A stretch of DNA of 64,000 nucleotides from an uncultured Pseudoteredinibacter sp. (GTDB taxonomy: Bacteria; Pseudomonadota; Gammaproteobacteria; Pseudomonadales; Cellvibrionaceae), in NCBI RefSeq assembly GCF_947500695.1, contig NZ_CANMSS010000006.1, positions 1 to 64,000 on the forward strand. The letters are read 5' to 3'. This document shows, piece after piece, positions 26,363 through 37,047 of this stretch. The stretch's first letter is position 1; each line of letters opens with the position of its first letter. The notes under the pieces were generated by a model. The model had not been told where the DNA came from and did not search any database. It was given only the letters and a program-made list of their open reading frames with translations. Position numbers and translations under genes: made by a program.

Positions 26363-28273
26363 ATGCGTTTACCTGCCCATCCATCCAAGGCCTTAGCACT
26401 GGCCATCACATTGGCCAGCCAAGGCTTATACGCCGAGGAAATGGAAGTTATTGAAGTCGAAGGTCATCGCTTAAACGGTGTCAGCATCGTCGATTTGACC
26501 GACATACAGAAAAAGCAAGCCAATGACCTTGAAGATATCTTTAGGGATCAACCAAGTATTACGGTCGGAGGATCTTTTGGTATTGCCCAAAAGATCTATG
26601 TCCGCGGTATCGAAGATACCAACCTCAATGTAAGTGTTGATGGCGCGACTCAGGCTGGCTATTTATTCCACCATCAAGGTCGCTTATCTATTGAGCCAGA
26701 GCTACTTAAGCAGGCTGAACTTAAGGCAGGTGCTGGCACAGCACTTGACGGCCCTGGAGCACTCGGGGGCGCCATCCGCTTTGAAACAAAAGATGCTGAG
26801 GATTTACTTCGCCCAGGGGAAGACTTTGGTGCCCTAATCAAAACCGGCTATTACAGTAATACCGAAGGCTATAAAGCGAGTCTAAACCTATATGGGCGCA
26901 TCAATGATAATTGGAGTGGGCTGCTAATTTTAGGCCGCAACGACACCAATGAAATCGAAGACGGGCGCGGCAACACCTTAGCCAATACCAGCACCGAGCA
27001 AGAGCTTGGGCTATTGAAGCTAAACGGCGAAATTGTCGAGGGCCATAAAATTAGCTTGAGCCATGAAAGGCGTTACGATGATGGTCGACGTAATCTGCGA
27101 CCGCACTTCTACGATGCACCTTGGAACCAAACCACCGATCAAGTTAGTCGTCGTGAAACAACCACCGTTAATTACGAACACGATTCACAAAGCGATCTAA
27201 TCGACTTAAAAATCAGCGCATTTAAAACCGATAACTACCTCAACCAACGCGACCCAAGCTTTGATGAAGGCGCCGGCGTGGAAAGTTATGGCTTGAATAT
27301 TCGTAATAGCAGCCAAGTAGGTGGCCACCAGTTAACCTACGGTATGGAATACCGCGATGATAGGGGTTATTACATTAACCCGAACATTGAAGAAGATGCT
27401 AAAGTCTACGGCTTGTATGTTCAGGACCTATTCGAACTTAACGATACCATAAGCATCAGTTATGGCTTGCGCTACGATCGATACAGTTTAGATGATGTTG
27501 ATCAGCAAAGTTTCTCTGCCAGCGGCTTTAGCCCGAATGCCAATATCGAATACAAATTGGATGACGCTTGGTCTGTTCGTTTGGGCTACTCGACAGCTCT
27601 ACGAGGCCAAAAAATTAAGGAAGCCTACTTAATTGGTTTTCGTGCAAACCACCCAGATCTGAAAGAAGAGAAGGCCAACAACTCAGAGATATCGCTACAG
27701 TACCAAGGCGACAGTGTGCGTGGCAGTCTCGAAGTATATCGTAGTGAAATTGAAGATGTTGTTGGCACAGTAGGTACTCGAGCGACCGGTCGCTTCTTTG
27801 GGAATGCTGGCAACCTAGTGACAAAAGGCTTCGCTTTGCATATTGCCAAGAGCTGGTCACAGGCCGAACTGAGCATGAGTTACTCGCGAAACGAACCTGA
27901 GCTTGATGGCCAACCACTAGATGATGGAAACCTGGGTATTGGCACCTCTTTTGGCGACACACTGGTCATTAACGCTAATTATCGTTTCCCGGACCAAAAC
28001 CTAGAGTTAGGCTGGAGCGGTCGATTTGTTCAAGAAATGGATGATGTCCAAGAAGACTATATACCCAAACCAGCATTCAATACCCAAGACGTTTACCTCG
28101 AATGGCTACCGATGGGAGATGAGCAGCTATCTGTAAATCTGACCGTCAGCAACGCCTTAGATAAATACTATCTCGACCATGGCACCTTTGGCTACGACCC
28201 GGATTCACAGCGAACCATTGGTTTGCCTGAGCCTGGACGAGACATGCGCTTGACACTTGCCTACAAGTTCTAG
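26363..28273 (+). CDS. TonB-dependent siderophore/iron-compound receptor
   Basis: This 636-residue outer membrane receptor has a signal peptide (cut after GLYA), TonB box-like EVIEVEG, plug (DIFRDQPSITVGGSFGIAQKIYVRGIED, GPGALGGAIRFET) and a barrel ending LTLAYKF. The ATG at 26363 is chosen because the longer frame to 26324 begins inside the Fur box, and GAGAG precedes 26363. A Fur box, an adjacent OmpR-type two-component pair and a PepSY protein indicate uptake of an iron compound, perhaps a siderophore or heme. Resemblance to PfeA/PirA-type systems is in gene layout only. Confidence 0.92.
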   Translation: MRLPAHPSKALALAITLASQGLYAEEMEVIEVEGHRLNGVSIVDLTDIQKKQANDLEDIFRDQPSITVGGSFGIAQKIYVRGIEDTNLNVSVDGATQAGYLFHHQGRLSIEPELLKQAELKAGAGTALDGPGALGGAIRFETKDAEDLLRPGEDFGALIKTGYYSNTEGYKASLNLYGRINDNWSGLLILGRNDTNEIEDGRGNTLANTSTEQELGLLKLNGEIVEGHKISLSHERRYDDGRRNLRPHFYDAPWNQTTDQVSRRETTTVNYEHDSQSDLIDLKISAFKTDNYLNQRDPSFDEGAGVESYGLNIRNSSQVGGHQLTYGMEYRDDRGYYINPNIEEDAKVYGLYVQDLFELNDTISISYGLRYDRYSLDDVDQQSFSASGFSPNANIEYKLDDAWSVRLGYSTALRGQKIKEAYLIGFRANHPDLKEEKANNSEISLQYQGDSVRGSLEVYRSEIEDVVGTVGTRATGRFFGNAGNLVTKGFALHIAKSWSQAELSMSYSRNEPELDGQPLDDGNLGIGTSFGDTLVINANYRFPDQNLELGWSGRFVQEMDDVQEDYIPKPAFNTQDVYLEWLPMGDEQLSVNLTVSNALDKYYLDHGTFGYDPDSQRTIGLPEPGRDMRLTLAYKF

Positions 28274-28294
28274 ATTCTCCTCCGTAGGATACTT

Positions 28295-28317
28295 GCCCGG
28301 CCATGCCGGGCTTTTTT
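28295..28317 (+). terminator. Terminator between TonB receptor and response regulator
   Basis: GCCCGGC-CAT-GCCGGGC followed by six T residues. It separates the receptor from the regulator gene, which then needs read-through or its own promoter. Confidence 0.8.
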
Positions 28318-28365
28318 GATTTGGTTCTCGGTAGTTTTTATATTTTTACAGCTAGAAACACGCTT

Positions 28366-29019
28366 ATGCCTCGCCACATTCTCATCATTGAAGACGATAG
28401 CAAACTCAATCAATTATTGTGTGCCATGTTGGAAGAGCAAGGATTTCTATGCAGCTCATGTCTTGACGGCAAACAAGGTCTTGAAGCTATTCGACAGCAG
28501 GCTTTCGATCTAATTTTACTCGATGTGATGCTGCCAAAAATTAACGGCCTACAAGTCCTAAGCCAACTGCGAGAGCTGTGTGAAACACCGGTTATCCTTC
28601 TTACCGCACTAGGCGCCGAGCAAGACAGAATCGAAGGCTTTAAAACAGGCGCTGACGACTACCTCACCAAACCCTTCAGCACAGAGGAGCTTCTTCTTAG
28701 AATTGAAGCTATTTTACGAAGAACAAGCAACCACAGCGATAGCAATAGCCACTCCATGCAGATCGATCACTCTCTGCGTGAGAAATTACAACTAACCCCT
28801 ATTGAAAACCAGATAGTCAACGTACTACTAGATAACTTTGAACAGACACTGAGCAAGCCACTACTTTATCGACATGCTCTACAAAAGAGCTTTAATCAAT
28901 ACGACCGCTCTTTAGATATGCACATCAGTAAAATAAGAAAAAAACTATTTGCCTTAGATGATTGCAAAATTGCCGTACAGACTGTTCATGGAAAGGGCTA
29001 TAGGCTACACCGTGTTTAA
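28366..29019 (+). CDS. OmpR/PhoB-family response regulator
   Basis: This 217-residue protein has a receiver domain (ILIIEDDSKLNQLL, phospho-acceptor in LILLDVMLPKINGL, LLTALGAEQDRIEGFKTGADDYLTKPF). A winged-helix DNA-binding domain follows (LTPIENQIVNVLLD, DRSLDMHISKIRKKL, VQTVHGKGYRL). The start MPRHILIIEDD at 28366 fits the family; the longer frame to 28303 runs into the terminator. It overlaps the kinase gene start and lies between a Fur-box receptor and a PepSY protein gene, consistent with PfeR-like control of receptor expression. Confidence 0.92.
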   Translation: MPRHILIIEDDSKLNQLLCAMLEEQGFLCSSCLDGKQGLEAIRQQAFDLILLDVMLPKINGLQVLSQLRELCETPVILLTALGAEQDRIEGFKTGADDYLTKPFSTEELLLRIEAILRRTSNHSDSNSHSMQIDHSLREKLQLTPIENQIVNVLLDNFEQTLSKPLLYRHALQKSFNQYDRSLDMHISKIRKKLFALDDCKIAVQTVHGKGYRLHRV

Positions 29020-30373
29020 ACTTAGATTATTCGGAAAAATCAATCTTTGCGTTGCGGTTTTTATCACGGCTTTTTATTGGTTATTGACGGAAGTGAACAA
29101 TGCTGCGGAAACCCAGTTTAGCTACATTGCTGAAAAACATATTAAGCAACTAAAAGAGTTGGCCACACAGGCCAACACCATCGTCAATTCAGGAGACCGA
29201 GAAAAGCTACAACACTGGAAAGATCAACTCAGTCAAAAAGAAAATACGCTGGTCGCGGTGATTCATGTCGACATCAAAGATACAGTTGCAACACAATGGG
29301 ATAGCACACCCTATGACGGCGGTTATTTTGGCCGTCCAATACAGTACCCAATACATCTCTATCATTCCGAGAACCCCTTAATGGATATCCCACTGGCAAC
29401 GAAGGGCTACCATTTACTCATCAGATTGCCGCAACGAATGCGACCGGGGGCCTTTTGGAATGAGCTCTATTTCATCAGTCGTACATTTTTACCGATTATC
29501 TTTGCCATGCTAGTCAGCTATGTACTATACCGCTATCTATTGTCCCCTATTCAAAAGCTAGAGCGAGCCACTAGACGCTATGCAGAAGGAGACTTTGGCA
29601 CCAAAATTTATCCCAAAGTGGCTCACCGTCAGGACGAAATTTCCGATTTAGCAAACAGCTTTGATGATATGGGTGAAAAAGTATCGGAAGCGATTGCTCA
29701 ACAGCGCCAGCTCATTCAGGACATTTCCCACGAGCTACGCACTCCTCTGGCGAGAATCCAACTAAGTCTCGACAGCCATCAAAGGGATGAAGTTATCACG
29801 CGCGTCGAAGCTGAAGTACAAGTCATGAAAAAGCTAGTCGAAGGAGCTCTAACACTTGCTTGGTTAGAAAACGAGAAGCCAACTCTTAATAAGGATACGG
29901 TAGATCTCGCTCCACTCATTGAAAGCATTGTAGAGGACGCCAGATTTGAATTTCCAAAACACTCAATCATTTATCATCTCAATACAGTAGACCCACTGAA
30001 AAACAGTAGCCATTTAGCTCTATCGCAGTCCATTGAGAACATCATTCGAAATGCCTGCAAGTACACTCCGAGTGACAAGCAAATAGAAGTAAGATTACGA
30101 CAAGATAATGAGCAACTCGTCATTGAGATTAACGATCAGGGTCCGGGCATACCCGAAAGTCAACTCGACAATATATTTAAACCCTTTTTTCGTCTAGAAA
30201 AGTCTCGTGATCGCTCACAAGGTGGGTTCGGCTTAGGTCTCGCTTTGTGCAAACGCCAGATAGAAGCCTGCGGAGGAACGCTTAGCGCTCAAAATAGAAT
30301 GCCCAATGGCTTAAAAATGAAAATTAGTTTGCCTAAATGTAAAAAACGTAAATCGCTTAGCCAAACAAATTAA
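29012..30373 (+). CDS. Membrane sensor histidine kinase
   Basis: This protein of about 453 residues has two membrane helices (about 8-27 and 158-178) enclosing a periplasmic sensor of about 130 residues. A HAMP domain, H-box QDISHELRTPLARIQLSL and ATPase domain (IIRNACKYTP, INDQGPGIPESQ, GGFGLGLALC) follow. The GTG at 29012 overlaps the end of the regulator gene by 8 bases and gives the usual short N-terminus; an ATG at 28988 is possible. It pairs with the preceding OmpR-type regulator. The signal is unknown but probably relates to iron or the imported ligand. Confidence 0.9.
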   Translation: MFKLRLFGKINLCVAVFITAFYWLLTEVNNAAETQFSYIAEKHIKQLKELATQANTIVNSGDREKLQHWKDQLSQKENTLVAVIHVDIKDTVATQWDSTPYDGGYFGRPIQYPIHLYHSENPLMDIPLATKGYHLLIRLPQRMRPGAFWNELYFISRTFLPIIFAMLVSYVLYRYLLSPIQKLERATRRYAEGDFGTKIYPKVAHRQDEISDLANSFDDMGEKVSEAIAQQRQLIQDISHELRTPLARIQLSLDSHQRDEVITRVEAEVQVMKKLVEGALTLAWLENEKPTLNKDTVDLAPLIESIVEDARFEFPKHSIIYHLNTVDPLKNSSHLALSQSIENIIRNACKYTPSDKQIEVRLRQDNEQLVIEINDQGPGIPESQLDNIFKPFFRLEKSRDRSQGGFGLGLALCKRQIEACGGTLSAQNRMPNGLKMKISLPKCKKRKSLSQTN

Positions 30374-30415
30374 CTAATAATAAAATCACTGCTTTTACTG
30401 GAAAACACAAAAGCA

Positions 30416-30961
30416 ATGAAATCAAAAAGTCGTCTTCTTTGGATGAAGTGGCACGCTTACCTAGCCTGTTTCTTTTTACCTCTTATGCTGCTGTACACGG
30501 TAACCGGAACCTTATACATGCTCGATTTTCATGGCAGCAACAGCAATGAAATTAGTATACCGCTAAAAAAGGTAAATAGCTGGCCCACTAAAGAGGCAGA
30601 AGCACTGGAGTTTACACGCCAGCATCTACCCAGTGAATATGGCGAAATCAGCGGCCGCTATTTCAGCTTTAGTGAAGGACATAGCTGGTACAGCTTCAAA
30701 CGAGAGATTTTGCTTCTTCCCCAAAAGCAAGCAATTGAAATTCATCAACATGGCTGGTGGAAACAATTAATCATGATCCACAAAGGCCATGCCCATATAG
30801 GCTTTTGGGTATTAGGAATAGCCTTGGGCTTGAGCCTATTATTTAGTTTGATTAGCGGTGTGGTTTTGGCTTATAGCAATCCAAGATACCGCACAATGGC
30901 AAACCGTTACATGGCCTTTGGAGCCGCACTTACTTTAATTCTCTTTTTTGTACCGCTATAG
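30416..30961 (+). CDS. PepSY-associated transmembrane protein
   Basis: This 181-residue inner membrane protein begins with LLWMKWHAYLACFFLPLMLLYTVTG split across the first helix, the signature of PepSY-associated membrane proteins found near iron uptake genes. Two more helices lie at about 124-150 and 165-181. A periplasmic segment lies between the first and second helices, ending with the histidine-rich stretch HQHGWW...HKGHAHIG, whose histidines could bind metal or heme. Some relatives reduce ferric siderophores; that role is possible here but not shown. It closes the receptor and two-component cluster and is followed by a strong terminator. Confidence 0.82.
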   Translation: MKSKSRLLWMKWHAYLACFFLPLMLLYTVTGTLYMLDFHGSNSNEISIPLKKVNSWPTKEAEALEFTRQHLPSEYGEISGRYFSFSEGHSWYSFKREILLLPQKQAIEIHQHGWWKQLIMIHKGHAHIGFWVLGIALGLSLLFSLISGVVLAYSNPRYRTMANRYMAFGAALTLILFFVPL

Positions 30962-30988
30962 AGCGAACTAGAGCTTTCTACCTTCAAT

Positions 30989-31018
30989 AAAAAAGCGGCA
31001 ATAAATGCCGCTTTTTTT
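30989..31018. terminator. Bidirectional terminator between PepSY gene and acnA
   Basis: GCGGCA-ATAAA-TGCCGC is flanked by A-run and T-run on opposite sides, so it can end transcripts from both convergent genes. Confidence 0.85.
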
Positions 31019-31113
31019 ATGTTTAAAACGCTATTCACCTAGCTCGATTGGGCTACTAAAACTTCAAGCCCCTAAAGGCAACAGTTTCAGCAGCCGCAGC
31101 CAACACCACCAAA

Positions 31114-33831
31114 TCAAGAGTTTGCGGCGATAATATCTCGTAAAACCATCGGCAAGATGCCCTTGTGGTGAATTTGATCCAGCTCCGATGAGGTATCAAC
31201 ACGGGAGCTCAATTCCAACTCCTGTGTTGTACCATCTGCTCTGCGAATAGTGAGCGAGACTGCTCCTCTAGGCTCTAAAGAATCAATGCCGTTTAAATCG
31301 AAGGTTTCTGAACCATCAAGGTTTAAAGAAGCTCTAGTCACACCCTCTGGGAGCTGCAGTGGTAAAACACCCATTCCAACGAGGTTAGATTTATGAATTC
31401 GCTCAAAACTCTCAGCTATTATCGCTTTCACTCCAAGTAAAGCAGGACCTTTTGCAGCCCAATCACGAGAAGAGCCAGTACCATATAACTTACCGCCAAA
31501 AACCACGGTTGCCGTACCTTCTTCACGATAGCGCGCGGCGGCATCGTAAATAGACATCTCTGTGGATTCTTGATCAACAGAAAAGTGCTTTGTTACCGCA
31601 CCCGTTGTACCTGGCAGCATCAGATTTCTAGCTTTCACATTGCCGAAAATACTGCGCAACATTACGTGGTGATTACCTCGGCGCGCGCCCAATGAGGTTA
31701 AATCCTCTTCAGCGACACCTTGCGACATTAAGTATTCACCAGGAGGTGAATCGGCACGTATACGACTTACTGGAGAGATATGATCTGTCGTGGTGTTGTC
31801 ATCACACATAACCAGCATGCGCGCTGCCGAAATATTGCTAAGAGCATCTGTCGGCGCTTCTAGACAAAAGTCATCAAAGAAAGAAATTTCCTGGATGTAG
31901 GTGGAATCGGCAGCCCAGTCATAAACGGGGCCAGTAGGTGATTCTAGATTCTGCCAAGTTGTCGGGCCGTCTAGGGAGTTCTCATAAGTTTCTCTAAAGG
32001 CTTTCGGGTCCATACACTCCAGCATAGTCTGCGCAATTTCTGCATTGGAGGGCCAGATATCCTTGAGGTATACATCATCGCCTTTGGCATTTTTGCCAAG
32101 TGGCTGGCTGCTCACATCGATGTTTACATTACCAACCAACGCCATTGCCACCACCAAGGGCGGTGACATTAAAAAGTTCGCATCAACATCAGGGTGAACA
32201 CGCCCTTCAAAGTTACGGTTACCCGATAGTACGGATGCAGCAATAATATCGTGCTTTTGCAAAGCCTCTTCAATACTTGGTGCCAAGGGCCCAGAGTTAC
32301 CCACACAAGTCGTACAACCATAGCCTGCGGTATTAAAGCCGAGCGCATCTAAATGCTTTTGCAGTCCAGCTTTGCTTAAAAAATCCGTTGCCACTGGTGA
32401 CCCTGGAGCCAAGGATGTTTTTACCCCGTCAGGCACTTTCATTCCAAGCTCATTGGCTTTTTTAGCAAGTAAACCAGCAGCAATAAGAAGACTAGGGTTT
32501 GAAGTGTTGGTGCAAGCGGTAATGGCCGCAATAACAATATCGCCATCTTTCAATTTGCGCTCAGGAAGCGCCGTTAAAATACCCGCATCATCTGCCTTCA
32601 TTGGCGTAACCGTTGCCACTTCAGGAGTGCGCTCAGCTTGAGCGGCTGTTTTTGTAAATACTTTTCCAATATCAGCAAGCGACAATCTATCTTGGGGCTT
32701 TTTCGGCCCAGCGACAGAAGGCTCAACCGTCGACAAATCCAGTTGTAAAAGATCGGTGTATTTGGGTAGCGCCTGGCCTGGCTTCCAGACCATATTCTGT
32801 TCTCGATAAAAGGCCAGCGGAAATTCGCTATCACGACCCGTTGCTTCTAGGTATTGTGCGGAGATTTCATCGAAAGGGAAAAAGCCCATTGTCGCACCGT
32901 ATTCTGGGGACATATTGGCAATCGTCGCACGATCAGGCAATGAAAGGTTGGCGCTCCCTTCTCCGATATATTCAACAAATTTACCAACCACACCGCCAGG
33001 ATAATTCCTGAGCATTTCAGTAATGGTCAACACCAAATCAGTGGCGGTTACACCTTCTCTTAGCGCGCCAGTCAGCTCAACACCGACCACCTCTGGGGCC
33101 AACATTTGCATCGGCTGTCCAAGCATTGAAGCGCCCGCTTCAATGCCACCTACTCCCCAACCTACGATCCCCAAAGCGTTTGCCATAGGTGTATGGCTGT
33201 CCATACCGATTAAGGTATCAGGCACAGTCAAACCGTTAATGTTTAAATAACCTTGTGCCAAATATTCCAAATTTACTTGGTGCACGATACCAGTTTGAGG
33301 AGGAATAATTCGAATGGTCTGAAAAGCTTGTGCTCCCCACTTCAAAAATCCATAACGCTCTTTATTGCGCTCGGCTTCCAGCTCGCCATTAATTCTCAAT
33401 GAAGCAGGGCTGCCGGTATTATCCATCGTCACGGTATGATCAATAACAAGATCTGCACGCACTAATGGCTCAATAATCGCTGGATCCAGCCCCATGCGCT
33501 GCACAGCCGAACGCATCGCCGCAAAATCGACAATAGCGGGTGTACCACTTAAGTCATGCATGATGACACGGCCAGCAGCGAAAGGAATTTCAACGGGTTT
33601 TTTGCCCTGATGCTCCGGCCAGTTTCCAAGAGCTTGTACCTGTTCTGCAGTTACCCCATTTTGCCCCACATTTCGGGCAATCCCTTCCAAGATAGGGCGC
33701 AGCGAGAATGGTAATTCATCAAGATTGATTCCGAACAACTCAGCGGTAGCCGGCAAGCTATGGTAACGGTGTTCGGTGCCTGGGATAGTTTTTATGGAAT
33801 TGGATGGATCGAAATCTATGGGGCTAATCAT
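31114..33831 (-). CDS. acnA: Aconitate hydratase A
   Basis: This 905-residue TCA-cycle enzyme interconverts citrate and isocitrate through a [4Fe-4S] cluster. Cluster ligands lie in TACTNTSNPS and GYGCTTCVGNSGPL. Family segments GMDSHTPMANALGIVGWGVGGIEA, ALSGNRNFEGRVHP-like VLSGNRNFEGRVHPD and the swivel-domain GTGSSRDWAAKGPALLGVKAII are present. Length fits AcnA (about 890-910). It is a single gene, convergent with the PepSY gene and divergent from mutS. Iron supply links it loosely to the neighbouring uptake module, but the adjacency may be chance. Confidence 0.97.
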   Translation of the reverse strand: MISPIDFDPSNSIKTIPGTEHRYHSLPATAELFGINLDELPFSLRPILEGIARNVGQNGVTAEQVQALGNWPEHQGKKPVEIPFAAGRVIMHDLSGTPAIVDFAAMRSAVQRMGLDPAIIEPLVRADLVIDHTVTMDNTGSPASLRINGELEAERNKERYGFLKWGAQAFQTIRIIPPQTGIVHQVNLEYLAQGYLNINGLTVPDTLIGMDSHTPMANALGIVGWGVGGIEAGASMLGQPMQMLAPEVVGVELTGALREGVTATDLVLTITEMLRNYPGGVVGKFVEYIGEGSANLSLPDRATIANMSPEYGATMGFFPFDEISAQYLEATGRDSEFPLAFYREQNMVWKPGQALPKYTDLLQLDLSTVEPSVAGPKKPQDRLSLADIGKVFTKTAAQAERTPEVATVTPMKADDAGILTALPERKLKDGDIVIAAITACTNTSNPSLLIAAGLLAKKANELGMKVPDGVKTSLAPGSPVATDFLSKAGLQKHLDALGFNTAGYGCTTCVGNSGPLAPSIEEALQKHDIIAASVLSGNRNFEGRVHPDVDANFLMSPPLVVAMALVGNVNIDVSSQPLGKNAKGDDVYLKDIWPSNAEIAQTMLECMDPKAFRETYENSLDGPTTWQNLESPTGPVYDWAADSTYIQEISFFDDFCLEAPTDALSNISAARMLVMCDDNTTTDHISPVSRIRADSPPGEYLMSQGVAEEDLTSLGARRGNHHVMLRSIFGNVKARNLMLPGTTGAVTKHFSVDQESTEMSIYDAAARYREEGTATVVFGGKLYGTGSSRDWAAKGPALLGVKAIIAESFERIHKSNLVGMGVLPLQLPEGVTRASLNLDGSETFDLNGIDSLEPRGAVSLTIRRADGTTQELELSSRVDTSSELDQIHHKGILPMVLRDIIAANS

Positions 33832-34341
33832 AATTTATATCTTTCGCAGAGAGGACATGGGTATATCAACAATCTTTAGCAAGAGGCTTTCTAAACTCAG
33901 GCGCTAAATAAGCTCGGGGCAAATCAGCCGCCAATACATCTACTTTCAAGGCCTCTTCAATTCGGGTGCCGCTATCCTGAACTTATATGACATAGCTACA
34001 CACTTACAAATTGTCGACAATCTTAACCTCAAAACCTATCAAATCAAGTTATTTAGTATTTTAAGGTCAAATCTGTAAACAATCCTATGAATTCAAACAG
34101 CTACCTGTATGTTTTTCATGCAGACCTCAAAAGTGGTTCAAGCCAGTCACGAGACGCCACTCATTTCACTGCCTGCAAGCTCGCCCCTGCTTTACTGATA
34201 GTGGTTTAGATGCACATTTGTTATGCTGCGCTGCTAACAATTTACTGTCTTTCTTAGCTCTTCGCGATACGTACTGCGCGAAAATAAAACCTGCTCTGAA
34301 AAACATAAACGATTGATTTACTTAGATTAAAAGCTGTTTTA
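33832..34341. other. 510-base divergent region between acnA and mutS
   Basis: No gene or clear known element is seen. A TTCGCG/CGCGAA inverted repeat with a 10-base spacer lies at 34261-34282, about 60 bases upstream of mutS, and could be an operator. Promoters for acnA and mutS must lie here. Confidence 0.4.
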
Positions 34342-37047
34342 ATGACCAAAAGTACCTCTAAAGCCTCTGCTTCAAAAACCACCCACACCCCTATGATGCA
34401 ACAGTACTTAAAAATTAAGGCTGAGCATCCCAATGAGCTAGTGTTTTATCGCATGGGTGATTTCTATGAGTTGTTTTATGACGACGCCAAAAAAGCGGCT
34501 CGCTTATTAGATGTAACTTTGACGGCCAGAGGGAAATCCGGTGGTGAGCCCATCCCTATGGCCGGGATTCCTTTCCACGCGGCAGACAACTACTTAGCTA
34601 AGATTGTGCGTGCCGGCGAGTCGGTCGCTATCTGTGAGCAGGTTGGCGACCCGGCGACCAGTAAAGGGCCTGTTGAACGCAAAGTCATGCGTATTGTCAC
34701 CCCCGGCACCATTAGCGATGAAGCGCTTTTAGATGGCAGCCAGGACAACTTACTCGTTGCAATTCACGCTGAAGCTAATGAAGAGCGCAGCGCATTTAAC
34801 TACGGCATCGCCGCACTGGATATAGGCGCGGGTCGCTTTTGGGTGCTACAAGTCGAAGGCGATGATGCCTTACAAGGCGAGATACAGCGCTTAAACCCCG
34901 CAGAGCTCCTAGTCGCTGAAGAACTAGCCGATAGCCCACTTTGGGGCCAGCGCCCAGGTTTACGCCGTCGTGCGCCTTGGGAGTTTGAGCTGGAAACCGC
35001 CGAGCGTCTATTAAATCAGCAGTTTGAAACCAAAGATTTAAGCGGTTTCGGCTGTAGCCACTTACCCTTGGCCATTGCCGCAGCGGGTTGCCTATTCGCT
35101 TACGCCCAGGAAACCCAGCGCACCGCCCTCCCCCATATACGATCCATTCGAGCGGAAGACCGCGACCAAGCCGTAGCTATGGACGCCTCTACCCGTAAAA
35201 ACCTTGAGCTCGATTGCAATCTTAATGGTGAGCAAGACAACACCCTTTATGAGGTGCTGAATCAAACTGGCACCGCCATGGGTGGCCGATTACTGCGTCG
35301 CTGGCTGCACCGTCCGCTGCGTGATCTAGAAACTCTTGAGCAACGCCAAGAAGTGATTGCCCAGTTGCAGGACGGCTATCGCTACGAGCTCTTACAACAA
35401 CAGTTGAAAAATATTGGTGATTTAGAACGAATCCTCGGCCGTGTCGCATTACGCTCTGCTCGCCCGAGAGACCTTTCTCGTCTACTCAGCTCACTGGCTT
35501 GCTATCCACAAGTCCAACAGCAGCTCAATGAATTAAATGCTCCCAGAGTTAAAGCGTTAAGCAGTCAAATAGCCGAATTTCCTGACTTAGTCGCGCTGTT
35601 AGATAAAGCCGTTGTTGAAAACCCGCCGGTTGTTATTCGCGATGGCGGCGTGATTGCCGAAGGCTACGACGCTGAGCTCGACGAGTTACGCAATATCAGC
35701 AATAACGCTGGGCAATTCCTAATCGATCTTGAAACTCAAGAACGCGAACGCACCGGTATCGCCACGTTAAAAGTTGGCTACAATCGCGTGCATGGTTATT
35801 TTATTGAAATTTCAAAAGCACAAGCCGAAGCGGCACCGGCTGAATATATTCGCCGTCAAACACTAAAAAATGCCGAGCGTTTTATTACCCCAGAATTAAA
35901 AGAATTTGAAGATAAAGCTCTGTCTGCTAAATCTCGCGCACTGACGCGTGAAAAAGCGCTTTATGAAGAACTTGTAGAAATTATTAATAAAGACCTTCTG
36001 CCACTGCAGGACTCTGCAGCAGCCGTTGCTGAATTAGATGTGTTGAATAACCTAGCCGAACGCGCCGATCAACTTAGCTTGGTGCGCCCCCAGTTGCACA
36101 CTGAAAACGGTATCAACATTGAACAAGGGCGCCACCCAGTTGTAGAACAAGTACTTGATGGCCCGTTTGTGCCAAACGATGTGAATTTTCATCAAGGCCG
36201 CCGAATGCTGATTGTTACCGGCCCTAATATGGGCGGTAAATCGACTTATATGCGCCAAACTGCATTGATTGTTTTACTGGCCCAGATTGGTAGCTTTGTG
36301 CCTGCGCAAGCAGCTAGCATCGGTTTGGTCGATAAAATATTTACCCGTATTGGCTCCTCCGATGACTTGGCCGGTGGCCGCTCTACCTTTATGGTGGAAA
36401 TGACAGAAACCGCCAACATCCTACACAATGCTACCGAACACAGCTTGGTGTTAATGGATGAAATCGGTCGAGGCACATCTACTTTTGATGGCTTGTCGCT
36501 AGCTTGGGCTTGCGCTCAACACTTAGCAAATTCTGTACGCGCATTTACTTTATTTGCGACTCACTATTTCGAAGTCACTCAGCTGCCCGAAACCGCAAGC
36601 AGTGTTGCCAATGTGCATTTATCGGCAACCGAACATAACGACAATATTATTTTCCTCCACAATATTGAAGAAGGCCCTGCCAGCCAGAGTTATGGTATTC
36701 AGGTTGCCAAACTGGCCGGTATTCCTGCCGCGGTTTTATCTGAGGCGAAATCTCAACTCGCCGCATTAGAAGCCGACGCTAATCACCAGCTTCAAAACCA
36801 CAGCAGCGCGCCGGCCAGCGATTTCAATTCAGCGGATACAAATGAAGTGGAAGCAAGTACTGCAACAAGCTCAGTTGCAGCAAGCTCAGCTACATCAAAG
36901 CCTGCTGCAGCAAGTGACGATCCTATGCAATCAGATATGTTTGCTAGCAATCACGCCGCAGTAGATGCCTTAGGAGATATAGAGCCTGATAACTTGACAC
37001 CTCGCGAAGCCTTGGACGCCTTGTATCGATTAAAAAACATGTTATAA
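34342..37047 (+). CDS. mutS: DNA mismatch repair protein MutS
   Basis: This 901-residue protein recognises mismatches and starts repair with MutL. It has the mismatch-binding N-terminal domain ([16 protein letters not shown], then the Phe-X-Glu region in [16 protein letters not shown]), Walker [15 protein letters not shown] (about 626-639), Walker [18 protein letters not shown] and THYFEVT. It is about 45 residues longer than E. coli MutS (853) because of a Ser/Ala/Thr-rich linker near 815-860. After this come QSDMF, a likely beta-clamp-binding motif, and the conserved [17 protein letters not shown] end. It begins the mutS-fdxA-rpoS core order. Confidence 0.98.
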   Translation: MTKSTSKASASKTTHTPMMQQYLKIKAEHPNELVFYRMGDFYELFYDDAKKAARLLDVTLTARGKSGGEPIPMAGIPFHAADNYLAKIVRAGESVAICEQVGDPATSKGPVERKVMRIVTPGTISDEALLDGSQDNLLVAIHAEANEERSAFNYGIAALDIGAGRFWVLQVEGDDALQGEIQRLNPAELLVAEELADSPLWGQRPGLRRRAPWEFELETAERLLNQQFETKDLSGFGCSHLPLAIAAAGCLFAYAQETQRTALPHIRSIRAEDRDQAVAMDASTRKNLELDCNLNGEQDNTLYEVLNQTGTAMGGRLLRRWLHRPLRDLETLEQRQEVIAQLQDGYRYELLQQQLKNIGDLERILGRVALRSARPRDLSRLLSSLACYPQVQQQLNELNAPRVKALSSQIAEFPDLVALLDKAVVENPPVVIRDGGVIAEGYDAELDELRNISNNAGQFLIDLETQERERTGIATLKVGYNRVHGYFIEISKAQAEAAPAEYIRRQTLKNAERFITPELKEFEDKALSAKSRALTREKALYEELVEIINKDLLPLQDSAAAVAELDVLNNLAERADQLSLVRPQLHTENGINIEQGRHPVVEQVLDGPFVPNDVNFHQGRRMLIVTGPNMGGKSTYMRQTALIVLLAQIGSFVPAQAASIGLVDKIFTRIGSSDDLAGGRSTFMVEMTETANILHNATEHSLVLMDEIGRGTSTFDGLSLAWACAQHLANSVRAFTLFATHYFEVTQLPETASSVANVHLSATEHNDNIIFLHNIEEGPASQSYGIQVAKLAGIPAAVLSEAKSQLAALEADANHQLQNHSSAPASDFNSADTNEVEASTATSSVAASSATSKPAAASDDPMQSDMFASNHAAVDALGDIEPDNLTPREALDALYRLKNML

